Source: Clostridiales bacterium (lineage in GTDB: Bacteria > Bacillota > Clostridia > Saccharofermentanales > Saccharofermentanaceae). Taken from it: DNA of 52,360 bases. The notes beneath the pieces were generated by a model that was given only the letters and a program-made list of their open reading frames with translations, did no database searches and was not told the DNA's origin. The DNA is taken from contig JAGCSR010000029.1 in the NCBI GenBank assembly GCA_017964005.1, positions 1 to 52,360 on the forward strand, read 5' to 3'. Below, one piece after another: positions 41,106-49,185 of this stretch. The position numbers were made by a program, and so were the translations under genes. Position 1 is the stretch's first letter, and the number at the start of each line of letters is the position of its first letter.

Positions 41106-42878
41106 TCAGATCTCGTTGAAGCCCTCTCTTGCTGCATAAGAAGTATGCAGGAGCTCGTGAGCCTTGTGGCTGTTGGGCTCGCCTAAGAACTTCTCGTAGA
41201 GTTCTACGATCTGAGGGTTGTTGTGAGACTGACGGAGTGTAAGTCTCTCATCCTCGGAGTAGAGTGCCTTAGCTCTCTTCTCTTTGTATGTATCCATGAT
41301 GTCATCGGACTCGCCGTGGAGGAAGCACTCTCTGACATAAGGCTGGCCGCCGCCGTTGATACAGCCGCCCGGGCAGCCCATGATCTCGATGAACTGGTAC
41401 TTGGACTTGCCTTCGCGGATCTCGTCGAGGAGAACCTTAGCGCTCTTCATGCCGGATGCGATAGCAACGTTGACTGTTGTACCGTTGATATCGATGGATG
41501 CTTCTCTGATGCCTGCGTCGTGGCCACGGACTGCCGTGAACTCGATGGGCTCGGATTCCTTGCCAGTGAGCTTGAAGTAAACAGTTCTGAGTGCAGCTTC
41601 CATAACACCGCCTGTTACACCGAAGATAACAGCAGCACCGGTGTAATCACCCATGATGTCCTGATCCCAATCTTCGTCAGGGAGTCTGTCGAAGAGGATA
41701 CCTGCACGCTTGATCATGCGGGCAAGCTCTCTTGTTGTGATAACTGCATCAACGTCATCAATGCCGTTGACCTTGAGCTGGTCACGCTGACGCTCGAACT
41801 TCTTTGCTGTACAAGGCATAACGGATACAACGAAGATATCCTTAGGATCGATGCCGTTCTGCTCAGCCCAGTAGCTCTTGATGATCGCACCCTGCATCTG
41901 GTGAGGAGACTTGCAGGAAGACAGGTGAGGGAGAAGATCTCCGTAGTTGTACTCTGCATAGTTGATCCATCCGGGTGAGCAGGAAGTGATCATAGGAAGT
42001 GTTCCGCCGTTTGTAAGTCTGCCGAGAAGCTCTGTACCCTCTTCCATGATGGTGAGGTCGGCACCGAAGTTTACGTCGTAAACTCTGGTGAAGCCCAGTC
42101 TTCTCATAGCAGCTGCCATCTTGCCTGTAACAGGTGTTCCGATGGGGAAGCCGAACTCTTCACCGAGAGCTGCTCTGACTGCAGGAGCTGCCTGAGCGAT
42201 AACTGTCTTGCCTGCTGCAAGAGCTTCGTCGATCTTACTGATCTCGGAGTGCTCCATGAGAGCGCCGGTAGGACATACGTTAACGCACTGACCGCACTGG
42301 ATACAGGGAGAGTCAGCAAAAGATCTGTTCTCTGCAGGAGATACGAATGTGTTGAAGCCGCGGTTCTCGAAGCCTAAGATGCCGAGTCCGTGAGCGTTCT
42401 TACATCTCTCGATGCAGCGGCCGCAGAGGATACACTTGGATGTATCTCTTACGAGTCCGGGAGCCAGCTCGTCGTAATGTGTCTCGGAATGAACGCCCTG
42501 GAAAGCGCCTTCTCTTGCACCCGTTACGTTAGCAACGTGGAGAAGCTCGCACTGGCCGTTCTTATCGCACTGCTGGCAGTTCATGTTGTGGTTGGAGAGC
42601 AAAAGCTCTACGCTGTGTCTTCTTGCGGCAGTAGCTGCAGGAGAGGAGATCTTGATCTCCATACCTTCGGATACAGGGTAAACGCAGCTTGCGACAAGAC
42701 CTCTTGCGCCGGTTGCCTCTACGAGACATACACGGCAGGAACCCTGGTTGCACTCACCGTGGTTGAATGCACAGAGTGAAGGGATCTCATATCCGCACTT
42801 CTTTGCAGCCTCAAGGATCGTGAGACCCTCTTCGACCTGGTAGGAGATGCCTTCTATTTTAATATTGATCATCGCCAT
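41106..42878 (-). CDS. hndD: [FeFe] hydrogenase catalytic subunit (HndD/HydA type)
   Basis: A 590-residue group A hydrogenase subunit. The N-terminal [2Fe-2S] domain has CAFNHGECNQGSCRVC. The His-Cys [4Fe-4S] site is HNMNCQQCDKNGQC. Two ferredoxin-type clusters follow (CILCGRCIERC; CIQCGQCVNVCPTGAL). The H-cluster domain has L1 TSCSPGW (the canonical form is TSCCPxW), L2 MPCTAKKFE and L3 EIMGCPGGCINGGGQP. It reversibly makes H2. With the NuoE- and NuoF-like partners it would form an NAD(P)H-dependent, possibly electron-bifurcating, hydrogenase for disposing of fermentation electrons. Last gene of the operon, followed by a strong terminator. Confidence 0.93.
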   Translation of the reverse strand: MAMINIKIEGISYQVEEGLTILEAAKKCGYEIPSLCAFNHGECNQGSCRVCLVEATGARGLVASCVYPVSEGMEIKISSPAATAARRHSVELLLSNHNMNCQQCDKNGQCELLHVANVTGAREGAFQGVHSETHYDELAPGLVRDTSKCILCGRCIERCKNAHGLGILGFENRGFNTFVSPAENRSFADSPCIQCGQCVNVCPTGALMEHSEISKIDEALAAGKTVIAQAAPAVRAALGEEFGFPIGTPVTGKMAAAMRRLGFTRVYDVNFGADLTIMEEGTELLGRLTNGGTLPMITSCSPGWINYAEYNYGDLLPHLSSCKSPHQMQGAIIKSYWAEQNGIDPKDIFVVSVMPCTAKKFERQRDQLKVNGIDDVDAVITTRELARMIKRAGILFDRLPDEDWDQDIMGDYTGAAVIFGVTGGVMEAALRTVYFKLTGKESEPIEFTAVRGHDAGIREASIDINGTTVNVAIASGMKSAKVLLDEIREGKSKYQFIEIMGCPGGCINGGGQPYVRECFLHGESDDIMDTYKEKRAKALYSEDERLTLRQSHNNPQIVELYEKFLGEPNSHKAHELLHTSYAAREGFNEI

Positions 42879-42892
42879 AGTAGTTACCTCCT

Positions 42893-44782
42893 TTATTCTT
42901 TAGAAATCGCGCTGAACTTACAGTTGCTCATGCACAGACCGCACTTGACGCACTGTGAAGGATCGATCTCGAAGGAAGCGAGCTTGTGGCCTTCAGCGAT
43001 GTAATCGGTCCTGGTGATGCAGGAAGCGGGGCAGTTCTTGGCGCACATGCCGCAGCCGATACACTTGTCTTTGTCGATCTTGTACTGCATAAGGCTCTTG
43101 CAGACGTGAGCCGGGCACTTCTTGTCAACGATGTGAGCGATGTACTCGTCACGGAAGTGAGCAAGTGTGGAGTTAACGGGGTTGGAAGCCGTCTGGCCGA
43201 GAGCGCACAGGGAGTTTGTCTTGATGGTCTTGGAGAGTTCTTCGAGCTCATCCAGATCTTCCATCGTGCCCTTGCCCTCACAGATCTTTGTAAGGATCTC
43301 GAGGATACGCTTAGTACCGATACGGCAGGGTGAGCACTTACCGCAGGACTCGTCACAGATAAATTCCATATAGAACTTAGCAACGTCGACCATACAGTTG
43401 TCTTCGTCCATAACGATAGCTCCGCCGGAACCCATCATGGAACCCTTCTGTACGAGGTTATCGAAATCGATAGGCTCGTCCAGGAATTCCTCTGTCAGGC
43501 AGCCGCCCGAAGGTCCACCGGTCTGGATGGCCTTGAACTTCTTACCGTTGGGGATTCCGCCGCCGATGTCGTAGATGAGCTCACGGAGTGTTGTACCCAT
43601 GGGGATCTCAACGAGACCGACGTTGTTGACCTTACCGCCCAAAGCGAATACCTTGGTACCCTTGGACTTCTCTGTTCCGACTGCTGCGAACTCAGCTGCG
43701 CCTTCGCGAAGAATGTAAGGAACGCACGCCAGAGTCTCAACGTTGTTAACGCAGGTAGGCTTGCCCCACAGACCCTTGACTGCCGGGAAAGGAGGTCTCG
43801 GCCTGGGCATACCGCGCTTACCTTCGATGGAGTTAAGGAGAGCTGTCTCCTCACCGCAAACGAATGCGCCGGCACCAAGCCTGATGTGACAGTCAAAGTT
43901 GAAGCCTGTGCCCAGGATGTTCTCTCCGAGAAGGCCTGCTTCTCTTGCCTGAGCGATAGCGATCTTCAAACGGGATACAGCGATAGGATACTCGGCACGT
44001 ACATAGAAGTAACCTTCGGATGCGCCGAAAGCGTAACCTGCGATCATCATACCCTCGATAACACCCAAGGGGTTACCCTCGAGGATGGAACGATCCATGA
44101 ATGCACCCGGGTCGCCCTCGTCGCCGTTACAAACAACATACTTCTGATCAGCATCAACGTTCAGAGCGAACTGCCACTTTCTGCCGGTGGGGAATCCGCC
44201 GCCGCCGCGGCCTCTCAGACCGGAAGCGAGAACTTCGTCGATTACTTCCTGCTGTGTCATGGACAGAGCCTTCTTCAAGCCCTGGAAAGCACCCATGCCG
44301 ATAGCCTCATCGATATCCTCGGGATTGATGACGCCGCAGCCGTGAAGTGCAACACGACGCTGCTTCTTATAGAAGTTGATATCTTCCTGCTTTGTTACTT
44401 TATCCTGGGATGAGGGATCTACATAGAGGAGTCTCTCTACGATCTGACCGCCTGCGATATCCGTGTCGATGATCTCTTCTACGTCGTCAAGGCTGACCAT
44501 ACGATAGAGAGTATCCTCGGGATAGATCTTAACGAAAGGTCCCTGAGAACAGAAACCGAAGCAACCTACCTGGTTGACTGTAGCCTTATCGGAAAGGCCC
44601 TTTGCTTCGAGGAGTTCCTTGAACTTCTCCATGATCTCCTTGGAGTTTGAAGACAAACATCCGGTACCGCCGCAAAGAACGATGTGACGCTTGTCGTCAG
44701 CTCCCTTGAGCTTATCGTCAAGACATTTGGTACATGCCGCTACTTTCTCGTCGAGAGCAGCTGTTGAAGTTATCTTGCTCAT
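42893..44782 (-). CDS. hndC: NADH-binding NuoF-like subunit (HndC/HydB type)
   Basis: A 629-residue protein with an N-terminal thioredoxin-like [2Fe-2S] part (CGGTGCLSSNSKE...NQVGCFGFCSQGP). The FMN/NADH-binding core has GRGGGGFPTGRKW and GAFVCGEETALLNSIEGKRG. A [4Fe-4S] site is CGKCSPCRIGTKR. The C-terminal double ferredoxin domain has CIGCGMCAKNCPASC and CVKCGLCMSNC. It passes electrons between NAD(H) and the clusters of the hydrogenase subunit. The fused N-terminal [2Fe-2S] domain explains the absence of a separate hndB. It overlaps the upstream hndA by 4 bases and precedes hndD by 14. Confidence 0.95.
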   Translation of the reverse strand: MSKITSTAALDEKVAACTKCLDDKLKGADDKRHIVLCGGTGCLSSNSKEIMEKFKELLEAKGLSDKATVNQVGCFGFCSQGPFVKIYPEDTLYRMVSLDDVEEIIDTDIAGGQIVERLLYVDPSSQDKVTKQEDINFYKKQRRVALHGCGVINPEDIDEAIGMGAFQGLKKALSMTQQEVIDEVLASGLRGRGGGGFPTGRKWQFALNVDADQKYVVCNGDEGDPGAFMDRSILEGNPLGVIEGMMIAGYAFGASEGYFYVRAEYPIAVSRLKIAIAQAREAGLLGENILGTGFNFDCHIRLGAGAFVCGEETALLNSIEGKRGMPRPRPPFPAVKGLWGKPTCVNNVETLACVPYILREGAAEFAAVGTEKSKGTKVFALGGKVNNVGLVEIPMGTTLRELIYDIGGGIPNGKKFKAIQTGGPSGGCLTEEFLDEPIDFDNLVQKGSMMGSGGAIVMDEDNCMVDVAKFYMEFICDESCGKCSPCRIGTKRILEILTKICEGKGTMEDLDELEELSKTIKTNSLCALGQTASNPVNSTLAHFRDEYIAHIVDKKCPAHVCKSLMQYKIDKDKCIGCGMCAKNCPASCITRTDYIAEGHKLASFEIDPSQCVKCGLCMSNCKFSAISKE

Positions 44783-45264
44783 GCTGTTGCCTCCTGTCTG
44801 TAAGAATCAATGATCTCTGATACCTGACCTACGGTAACCTTAGGATAGACCTTACCGTTGATGCTTACGGCCGGTGCGATACCGCATGCGCCGATACATC
44901 TCAAAGCGTCAAGTGTGAAAAGACCGTCTTCTGTGGTCTCACCGGGATTGATGCCGAGAAGCTCAGAGAACTTGTCGATAACGTTCTGAGCACCCTTAAC
45001 GTAGCACGCTGTTCCGAGACAGCACCCGATAACGTATTTCCCCTTGGGTTCCAAAGAGAAAAAGGAATAGAAAGTTACAACACCGTAAATCTCGGCTACC
45101 GAGATACCGGTCTTTGCAGATACCAGCTCCTGAACCTCAAGCGGAATATAACCGTATTCGTTCTGGATGTCGCTGAGTATCATCATGAGAGGAGTCTTCT
45201 CATCTGTGTACCTCGCACAGATCTCCTCGATCTTTGCTGCTGCAGCAGCATTCAGCTTAGCCAT
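44779..45264 (-). CDS. hndA: NuoE-like [2Fe-2S] subunit (HndA/HydC type)
   Basis: A 161-residue protein. The first Cys pair is GCCLGTACYVKGA and the second is LRCIGACGIAP, together binding a [2Fe-2S] cluster. The N-terminal helical region (MLILSDIQNEYGYIP-like, LVSAKTGISVAEIYGVVTFYSFF) is typical of NuoE. It is the small electron-transfer subunit of the NAD-linked hydrogenase complex. First gene of the operon, with GGAGG before the start and ATGA overlap with hndC. Its promoter lies in the 280-base divergent region shared with the blaI-like gene. Confidence 0.95.
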   Translation of the reverse strand: MAKLNAAAAAKIEEICARYTDEKTPLMMILSDIQNEYGYIPLEVQELVSAKTGISVAEIYGVVTFYSFFSLEPKGKYVIGCCLGTACYVKGAQNVIDKFSELLGINPGETTEDGLFTLDALRCIGACGIAPAVSINGKVYPKVTVGQVSEIIDSYRQEATA

Positions 45265-45476
45265 ATATGACCTCCTTGCACAAAAATACTCGATTTTGAG
45301 CCGTATAATATTCTAACACAGACAGGGGGTCTCCGAGGCGTCACTTTTCGGGTAATTTGGGGGTTATTAGGGGTACAAAACGACATTTGCCGTTTTGAGC
45401 TTTTCGATAATAATTATTAACGATATTAGATACGGCTGCCGAAATGTGTCAAATGTGAGGCAAGATCAAAAAAGGG

Positions 45477-45505
45477 TTGACGGATACGGTTTACAAATGT
45501 AAACT
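45477..45505 (+). promoter_or_regulatory. Promoter with BlaI/MecI-type operator
   Basis: TTGACG (45477-45482), 17-base spacer and TAAACT (45500-45505). The spacer and -10 are covered by the palindrome TTTACAAATGTAAA (45490-45503), which has the TACA..TGTA core of BlaI/MecI operators. The downstream BlaI-like repressor very probably binds here and represses its own operon. An AAAACG/CGTTTT hairpin at 45377-45396 and A/T-rich DNA fill the rest of the gap toward hndA. Confidence 0.78.
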
Positions 45506-45542
45506 AGTGGCAAGTTTAAGATCTTAAACCAACGGAGGAACA

Positions 45543-45911
45543 ATGATGGAAGAGTTATTGTTAAGCGAGAGCGAATATCGTTTGATGGATGTGATCTGGA
45601 AGAACGCACCCGTCGAATCCGGAAAGCTGGTCAAGCTTTGCGAAGCCGAACTTTCCTGGAAGAAGTCCACAACCTACACCATGCTCCGCAGGGTCATGGC
45701 TAAGGGAATGGTCAAGAACGACGATTCGCTGGTGTCCGTACTTATCCCGAGAGACAGGGTTCAGAGATTTGAATCCGAAAGGATCGTATCCAAGTCTTTC
45801 GGCGGATCGCTACCTTCATTCCTGACTGCCTTCTTAGGCGATAGGACTTTGTCGGACAGCGAGGCTGATGAGCTCATCGATCTCATCGATAAGTACAGAA
45901 ATGAGAACTGA
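45543..45911 (+). CDS. BlaI/MecI-family transcriptional repressor
   Basis: A 122-residue winged-helix protein (LSESEYRLMDVIWKNAPVESGKLVKLCEAE, then WKKSTTYTMLRRVMAKGMV, then a C-terminal dimerisation helix region ending DEADELIDLIDKY-like). The family represses genes that are induced by cleavage of the repressor by a membrane M56 protease, which is the next gene. An operator lies in its own promoter. GGAGG precedes the ATG. It need not concern beta-lactams: in Clostridia such pairs sense other cell-wall signals. Confidence 0.92.
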   Translation: MMEELLLSESEYRLMDVIWKNAPVESGKLVKLCEAELSWKKSTTYTMLRRVMAKGMVKNDDSLVSVLIPRDRVQRFESERIVSKSFGGSLPSFLTAFLGDRTLSDSEADELIDLIDKYRNEN

Positions 45912-45928
45912 TCCGGGAGGTTGGGACT

Positions 45929-47566
45929 ATGCATGAATTTATCTCAACGATCCTCAATATGAGCCTTACCGGCAGCATCGTAATCCTTGTTGTGCTCGCC
46001 GCAAGATTCTTAATGAGGAAACTTCCTAAGAAGTATCTCTATCTTTTGTGGGGAATCGTGGGGCTTAGGCTTCTGTGTCCCGTGGCACTTGAATCCGACC
46101 TGTCGATATTCAATATCGCGCCCCTGAAAGAATCCGTAAACACCGTTAAGGATCTGCCTATCGCTGACTACAAAGAAGTTGTTGAAGCTTCCCACCGCTC
46201 GACTGCAACTGTCGACAGAGCAGTAACTGCTGCTACATCAGGATCATTCAACACATCTTATGTGATCATTGCTTTATGGGCAGCGGTTGCACTCGGGATC
46301 GCAATCTACATAACCCGACAGTACTTCCTCCTGCGCAAGAACCTTAAGAATGTGACAGAACTGGAACCCGGACTTTGTGTCGGCGCCCAGATCGACTCAC
46401 CGTTCGTAATGGGATTACTGAAGCCTACGATATACATGCCCCAAGGGTTGGCAGACGACGAGATGCGCTACCTTCTCCTTCACGAGAAGACACACATCCG
46501 CCGCAGGGACACGATATTCAAGGCTATAGGACTGCTGGCAGTCGCCCTTCACTGGTTCAATCCCCTCGTATGGCTGGCTTATAAGCTGTTCGTACAGGAT
46601 ATGGAGATGAGCTGCGATGAAGAGGTTATCTCAGAACTCGGCGTGAACGCTAAAGCCGATTACAGCATGTCACTGGTATCTTTCGCATCCAGGAACCACC
46701 AACCCAAGTACATCGTTGTGCCGGTAACATTCAGCAAAACTGTTTTCGGCGGAAAGGAAGTAAAAATGAGAATTCAGAATATCTTAAGTTATAAGGGAAC
46801 ATCTAAGTTGATCGCAACCGTTTCACTTGTACTGGTTGCAGCAATCGGTCTCGTGTGCCTCTTCAACGCGAATACACACGCTGACCAGCCGGCAGACGGC
46901 CAGCAGGCAACTGCCGCTACCACAGTCGCAGATGACGATGAGCAGGCTCTGCTCGATCAGTTGGCAGCAGCTGCTGCAGCTGATGCAGATGCAGACGATC
47001 AGGATGACAAGAATGATATCCAGAGCGTAGACGCTGACGATAATGATGACGCTGCGGCAGCAGTTGATACAAATGATGAAGAACCTGCCGTTGCAACAGA
47101 TCCTGCAGACGTTGCAGATGATGCAGACGATGCAGATGATAAGGCCGACACAAGCGCATCAGACACCGAACTGTCCTATGTCACACCTGACGGATTCGGC
47201 ATCAAGCTCCCTATCGTTAACACTGAGCGCATCTTCAATATCGTAGACCTCGGCAAGGGTAAGCACACCCCCAAGAAGAATCCCGAGCTTGCATACTCAC
47301 TGGCACCCGACGATTCATTCACAGGTAAGGTCTTTGAAGCACGTGCCGACAAGAAAGTCAGCGACAGCCTCTTCGAGCAGAACGTCAAGGCTCTCGAGGA
47401 TATGGGATTCGAAGAATTCCTTAACGAAGTCGATGGAACATACTACGGCTTCAACAAAGATCTCAAGATCGGTGTTGTAATCGAGAACATCCCCGGTATC
47501 TACAGGATCTCCTACTTTGAGATGTCCTCCACATCTGACTGGAATCCTTTCCTCGCCCTCGGATAA
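45929..47566 (+). CDS. BlaR1-like M56 sensor metalloprotease with acidic linker and novel C-terminus
   Basis: A 545-residue membrane protein. Several N-terminal transmembrane helices (SLTGSIVILVVLAARFL; YLLWGIVGLRLLCPVAL; TSYVIIALWAAVALGIAIYI) surround the zinc protease site LLLHEKTHIRRRD (HEXXH) and MEMSCDEEVI. After a last membrane helix (LIATVSLVLVAAIGLVCLF) comes a ~100-residue Asp/Ala-rich linker (DADADDQDD, DDADDADD), then a ~125-residue exported domain. That domain is not the penicillin-binding sensor of BlaR1. It would detect an unknown external signal and cut the BlaI-like repressor. It follows that gene by 17 bases. Confidence 0.85.
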   Translation: MHEFISTILNMSLTGSIVILVVLAARFLMRKLPKKYLYLLWGIVGLRLLCPVALESDLSIFNIAPLKESVNTVKDLPIADYKEVVEASHRSTATVDRAVTAATSGSFNTSYVIIALWAAVALGIAIYITRQYFLLRKNLKNVTELEPGLCVGAQIDSPFVMGLLKPTIYMPQGLADDEMRYLLLHEKTHIRRRDTIFKAIGLLAVALHWFNPLVWLAYKLFVQDMEMSCDEEVISELGVNAKADYSMSLVSFASRNHQPKYIVVPVTFSKTVFGGKEVKMRIQNILSYKGTSKLIATVSLVLVAAIGLVCLFNANTHADQPADGQQATAATTVADDDEQALLDQLAAAAAADADADDQDDKNDIQSVDADDNDDAAAAVDTNDEEPAVATDPADVADDADDADDKADTSASDTELSYVTPDGFGIKLPIVNTERIFNIVDLGKGKHTPKKNPELAYSLAPDDSFTGKVFEARADKKVSDSLFEQNVKALEDMGFEEFLNEVDGTYYGFNKDLKIGVVIENIPGIYRISYFEMSSTSDWNPFLALG

Positions 47567-47605
47567 AGATCGACTGTAAATAAGGGATCGGCTTAGAAAA
47601 TGCCC

Positions 47606-47640
47606 GGGACCGCCTCCTGATCGGGGGCGGTCCCTTCTAT
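47606..47640 (+). terminator. Terminator of the blaI/blaR1-like operon
   Basis: GGGACCGCC/GGCGGTCCC hairpin with a loop of about ten bases, followed by TTCTATTTT, 40 bases after the stop of the sensor protease. Confidence 0.85.
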
Positions 47641-47694
47641 TTTCCTCACTTCTGATATAATTAGTCTGTGATGGATCATAAGGAGGGATAGCGC

Positions 47695-48975
47695 ATGAGA
47701 TATAACCGCGACTTCAAGAGGTGGAAATTCTCAACCGACAGGATCATCGAGACTGAAGAATATCAGTGGATGATCGACGAATACGATGAGTTCAGAAAGA
47801 AGATGCTCCATGTCGATATACGCGACATGAATCACGAGCTCTACGGCATGCCGAAGCGGGACGGGAACGAGAGTACCGGTTCCAAGATCAGGAATGCGGT
47901 CATCACTATACTCGTCATCGGTGCATTCATCAGCTGCGCAGTGGCGCTGATATTAAAGCAGATCCTTGTGTTCGGAATATTGTTCTGCAGCCTCTTCTTT
48001 GTTGCCGGCGCGATAATGGTATTTACCGGTCAGGCATCCACCAATGACACTCCCAGCAAAATGATAAGAGGACGCGTTATCGGAATATTCATAATGCTGG
48101 GGTCAGGCGCGATCCTGTCTCTGATACTCCTGCGTGACAGATTCCTGGAAGCCGAGATGTTAGTGTGGATTGCGTCCGCTGCGTTCGGGCTGGCAGGATT
48201 ATGCCTGGTGTGTCTTGCGATCATCGATAAGCTCTCCGATAAGATCATCTACAAAGAAGAGATCGACGCCAAGTGTATCGGCTATATAAGGATGGTTGAT
48301 TCCCAGAGCGATAGCGACGGCGGGCCGCCGATGACATATATGTACATCTCCCCTGTTTTCGAGTATTCGTATGAGGGACAGAGGATCGAGGCAGTCTATG
48401 ACACACTTCAGCTCGGCGACTGCTGCGATATCGAATTGGATTCATATGCAAGGATCCGCATCGATCCTAAGCACCCCGAAGACATCATGGGCCCGAATGT
48501 CACTGCAAATTCGAGATTCGTGTCGATGCTTATCTTCGGCATAATATTCACATGCGTAGGATCCGGACTTGCCTGGTATTCCCTGCTTGGCGGAACAAAG
48601 GATCTGACCGTGGAGACTTCCTGGAACGAACTGCTTCCGGATACGACCGAGGCTCCTGCCAAACAGCAGATCAACGATGAAGCCATCGAAGCAAATTATG
48701 CTGACGACATCAACGGCAAAGACTGGTACTTTGAAGTAACCACCGTTGTCTCAGCCGAAGACTATCAGGGGAACCTCCTGCTGACCTTCGATGATTCATT
48801 CGAGAAGATGCTGGTCAAGACAGATACAGGGTTCAAAGCAGGTGACGACATCTGCATCTTCTACACTGTCGCGTTCGAGAGCGAGGACCAGACTGAAGGC
48901 TACAAGTGCCCCTTCGTGTATACCAAGCCCTCCGAGGTAGAGTACACCGGTTCACATACCGCGTTTAAAAAGTGA
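47695..48975 (+). CDS. Membrane protein of unknown function (DUF3592-like exported regions)
   Basis: A 426-residue protein with AAGGAGGG before the start. The N-terminal ~60 residues are charged and probably cytoplasmic. At least four hydrophobic segments follow: residues about 66-87, 90-109, 124-145 and 150-178. A soluble part comes next (CIGYIRMVDSQSDSDGG, then SPVFEYSYEGQRIEAVYD, RIDPKHPEDIMGPN, recalling DUF3592). Another membrane segment (MLIFGIIFTCVGSGLAWYSLL) leads to an exported C-terminal domain of ~120 residues. No function is evident. The stop lies just before the 72-base tandem repeat. Confidence 0.65.
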   Translation: MRYNRDFKRWKFSTDRIIETEEYQWMIDEYDEFRKKMLHVDIRDMNHELYGMPKRDGNESTGSKIRNAVITILVIGAFISCAVALILKQILVFGILFCSLFFVAGAIMVFTGQASTNDTPSKMIRGRVIGIFIMLGSGAILSLILLRDRFLEAEMLVWIASAAFGLAGLCLVCLAIIDKLSDKIIYKEEIDAKCIGYIRMVDSQSDSDGGPPMTYMYISPVFEYSYEGQRIEAVYDTLQLGDCCDIELDSYARIRIDPKHPEDIMGPNVTANSRFVSMLIFGIIFTCVGSGLAWYSLLGGTKDLTVETSWNELLPDTTEAPAKQQINDEAIEANYADDINGKDWYFEVTTVVSAEDYQGNLLLTFDDSFEKMLVKTDTGFKAGDDICIFYTVAFESEDQTEGYKCPFVYTKPSEVEYTGSHTAFKK

Positions 48976-48977
48976 TA

Positions 48978-49180
48978 ACTCACGGATTCGCTCACAAAAA
49001 ACGGAATCTGTGAGTGATTTTGTGAGTTGGTGTGGCAAAACAAGGGTTTACTCACGGATTCGCTCACAAAAAACGGAATCTGTGAGTGATTCTGTGAGTT
49101 GGTGTGGCAAAACAAGGGTTTACTCACGGATTCGCTCACAAAAAAAGGAATATGTGAGTGATTTTGTGAGTTGGTGTGGC
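48978..49180. repeat. 72-base tandem repeat, 2.8 copies
   Basis: Units start at 48978, 49050 and 49122 with exact 72-base spacing. The first two differ by one base; the third has a few changes and is cut short. Each unit contains short inverted repeats (ACTCAC/GTGAGT, CTCACA/TGTGAG, GATTC/GAATC) and so can form hairpins on either strand. Since 72 is a multiple of 3 the repeat is open in frames on both strands, but no start signal supports translation. It fills the gap between convergent genes and abuts the stop of the ligase gene at 49186. Confidence 0.92.
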
Positions 49181-49185
49181 ATATG

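Noticed and set aside
45377..45396. AAAACG/CGTTTT hairpin as a Rex or other redox operator of the hydrogenase operon
   Set aside because: It does not match the TTGTTAA-type Rex site, and the position relative to the hndA promoter is unclear; left as a mere hairpin.
48978..49180. Regular repeat spacing as a CRISPR array
   Set aside because: The whole 72-base unit repeats without unique spacers and no cas gene is near.
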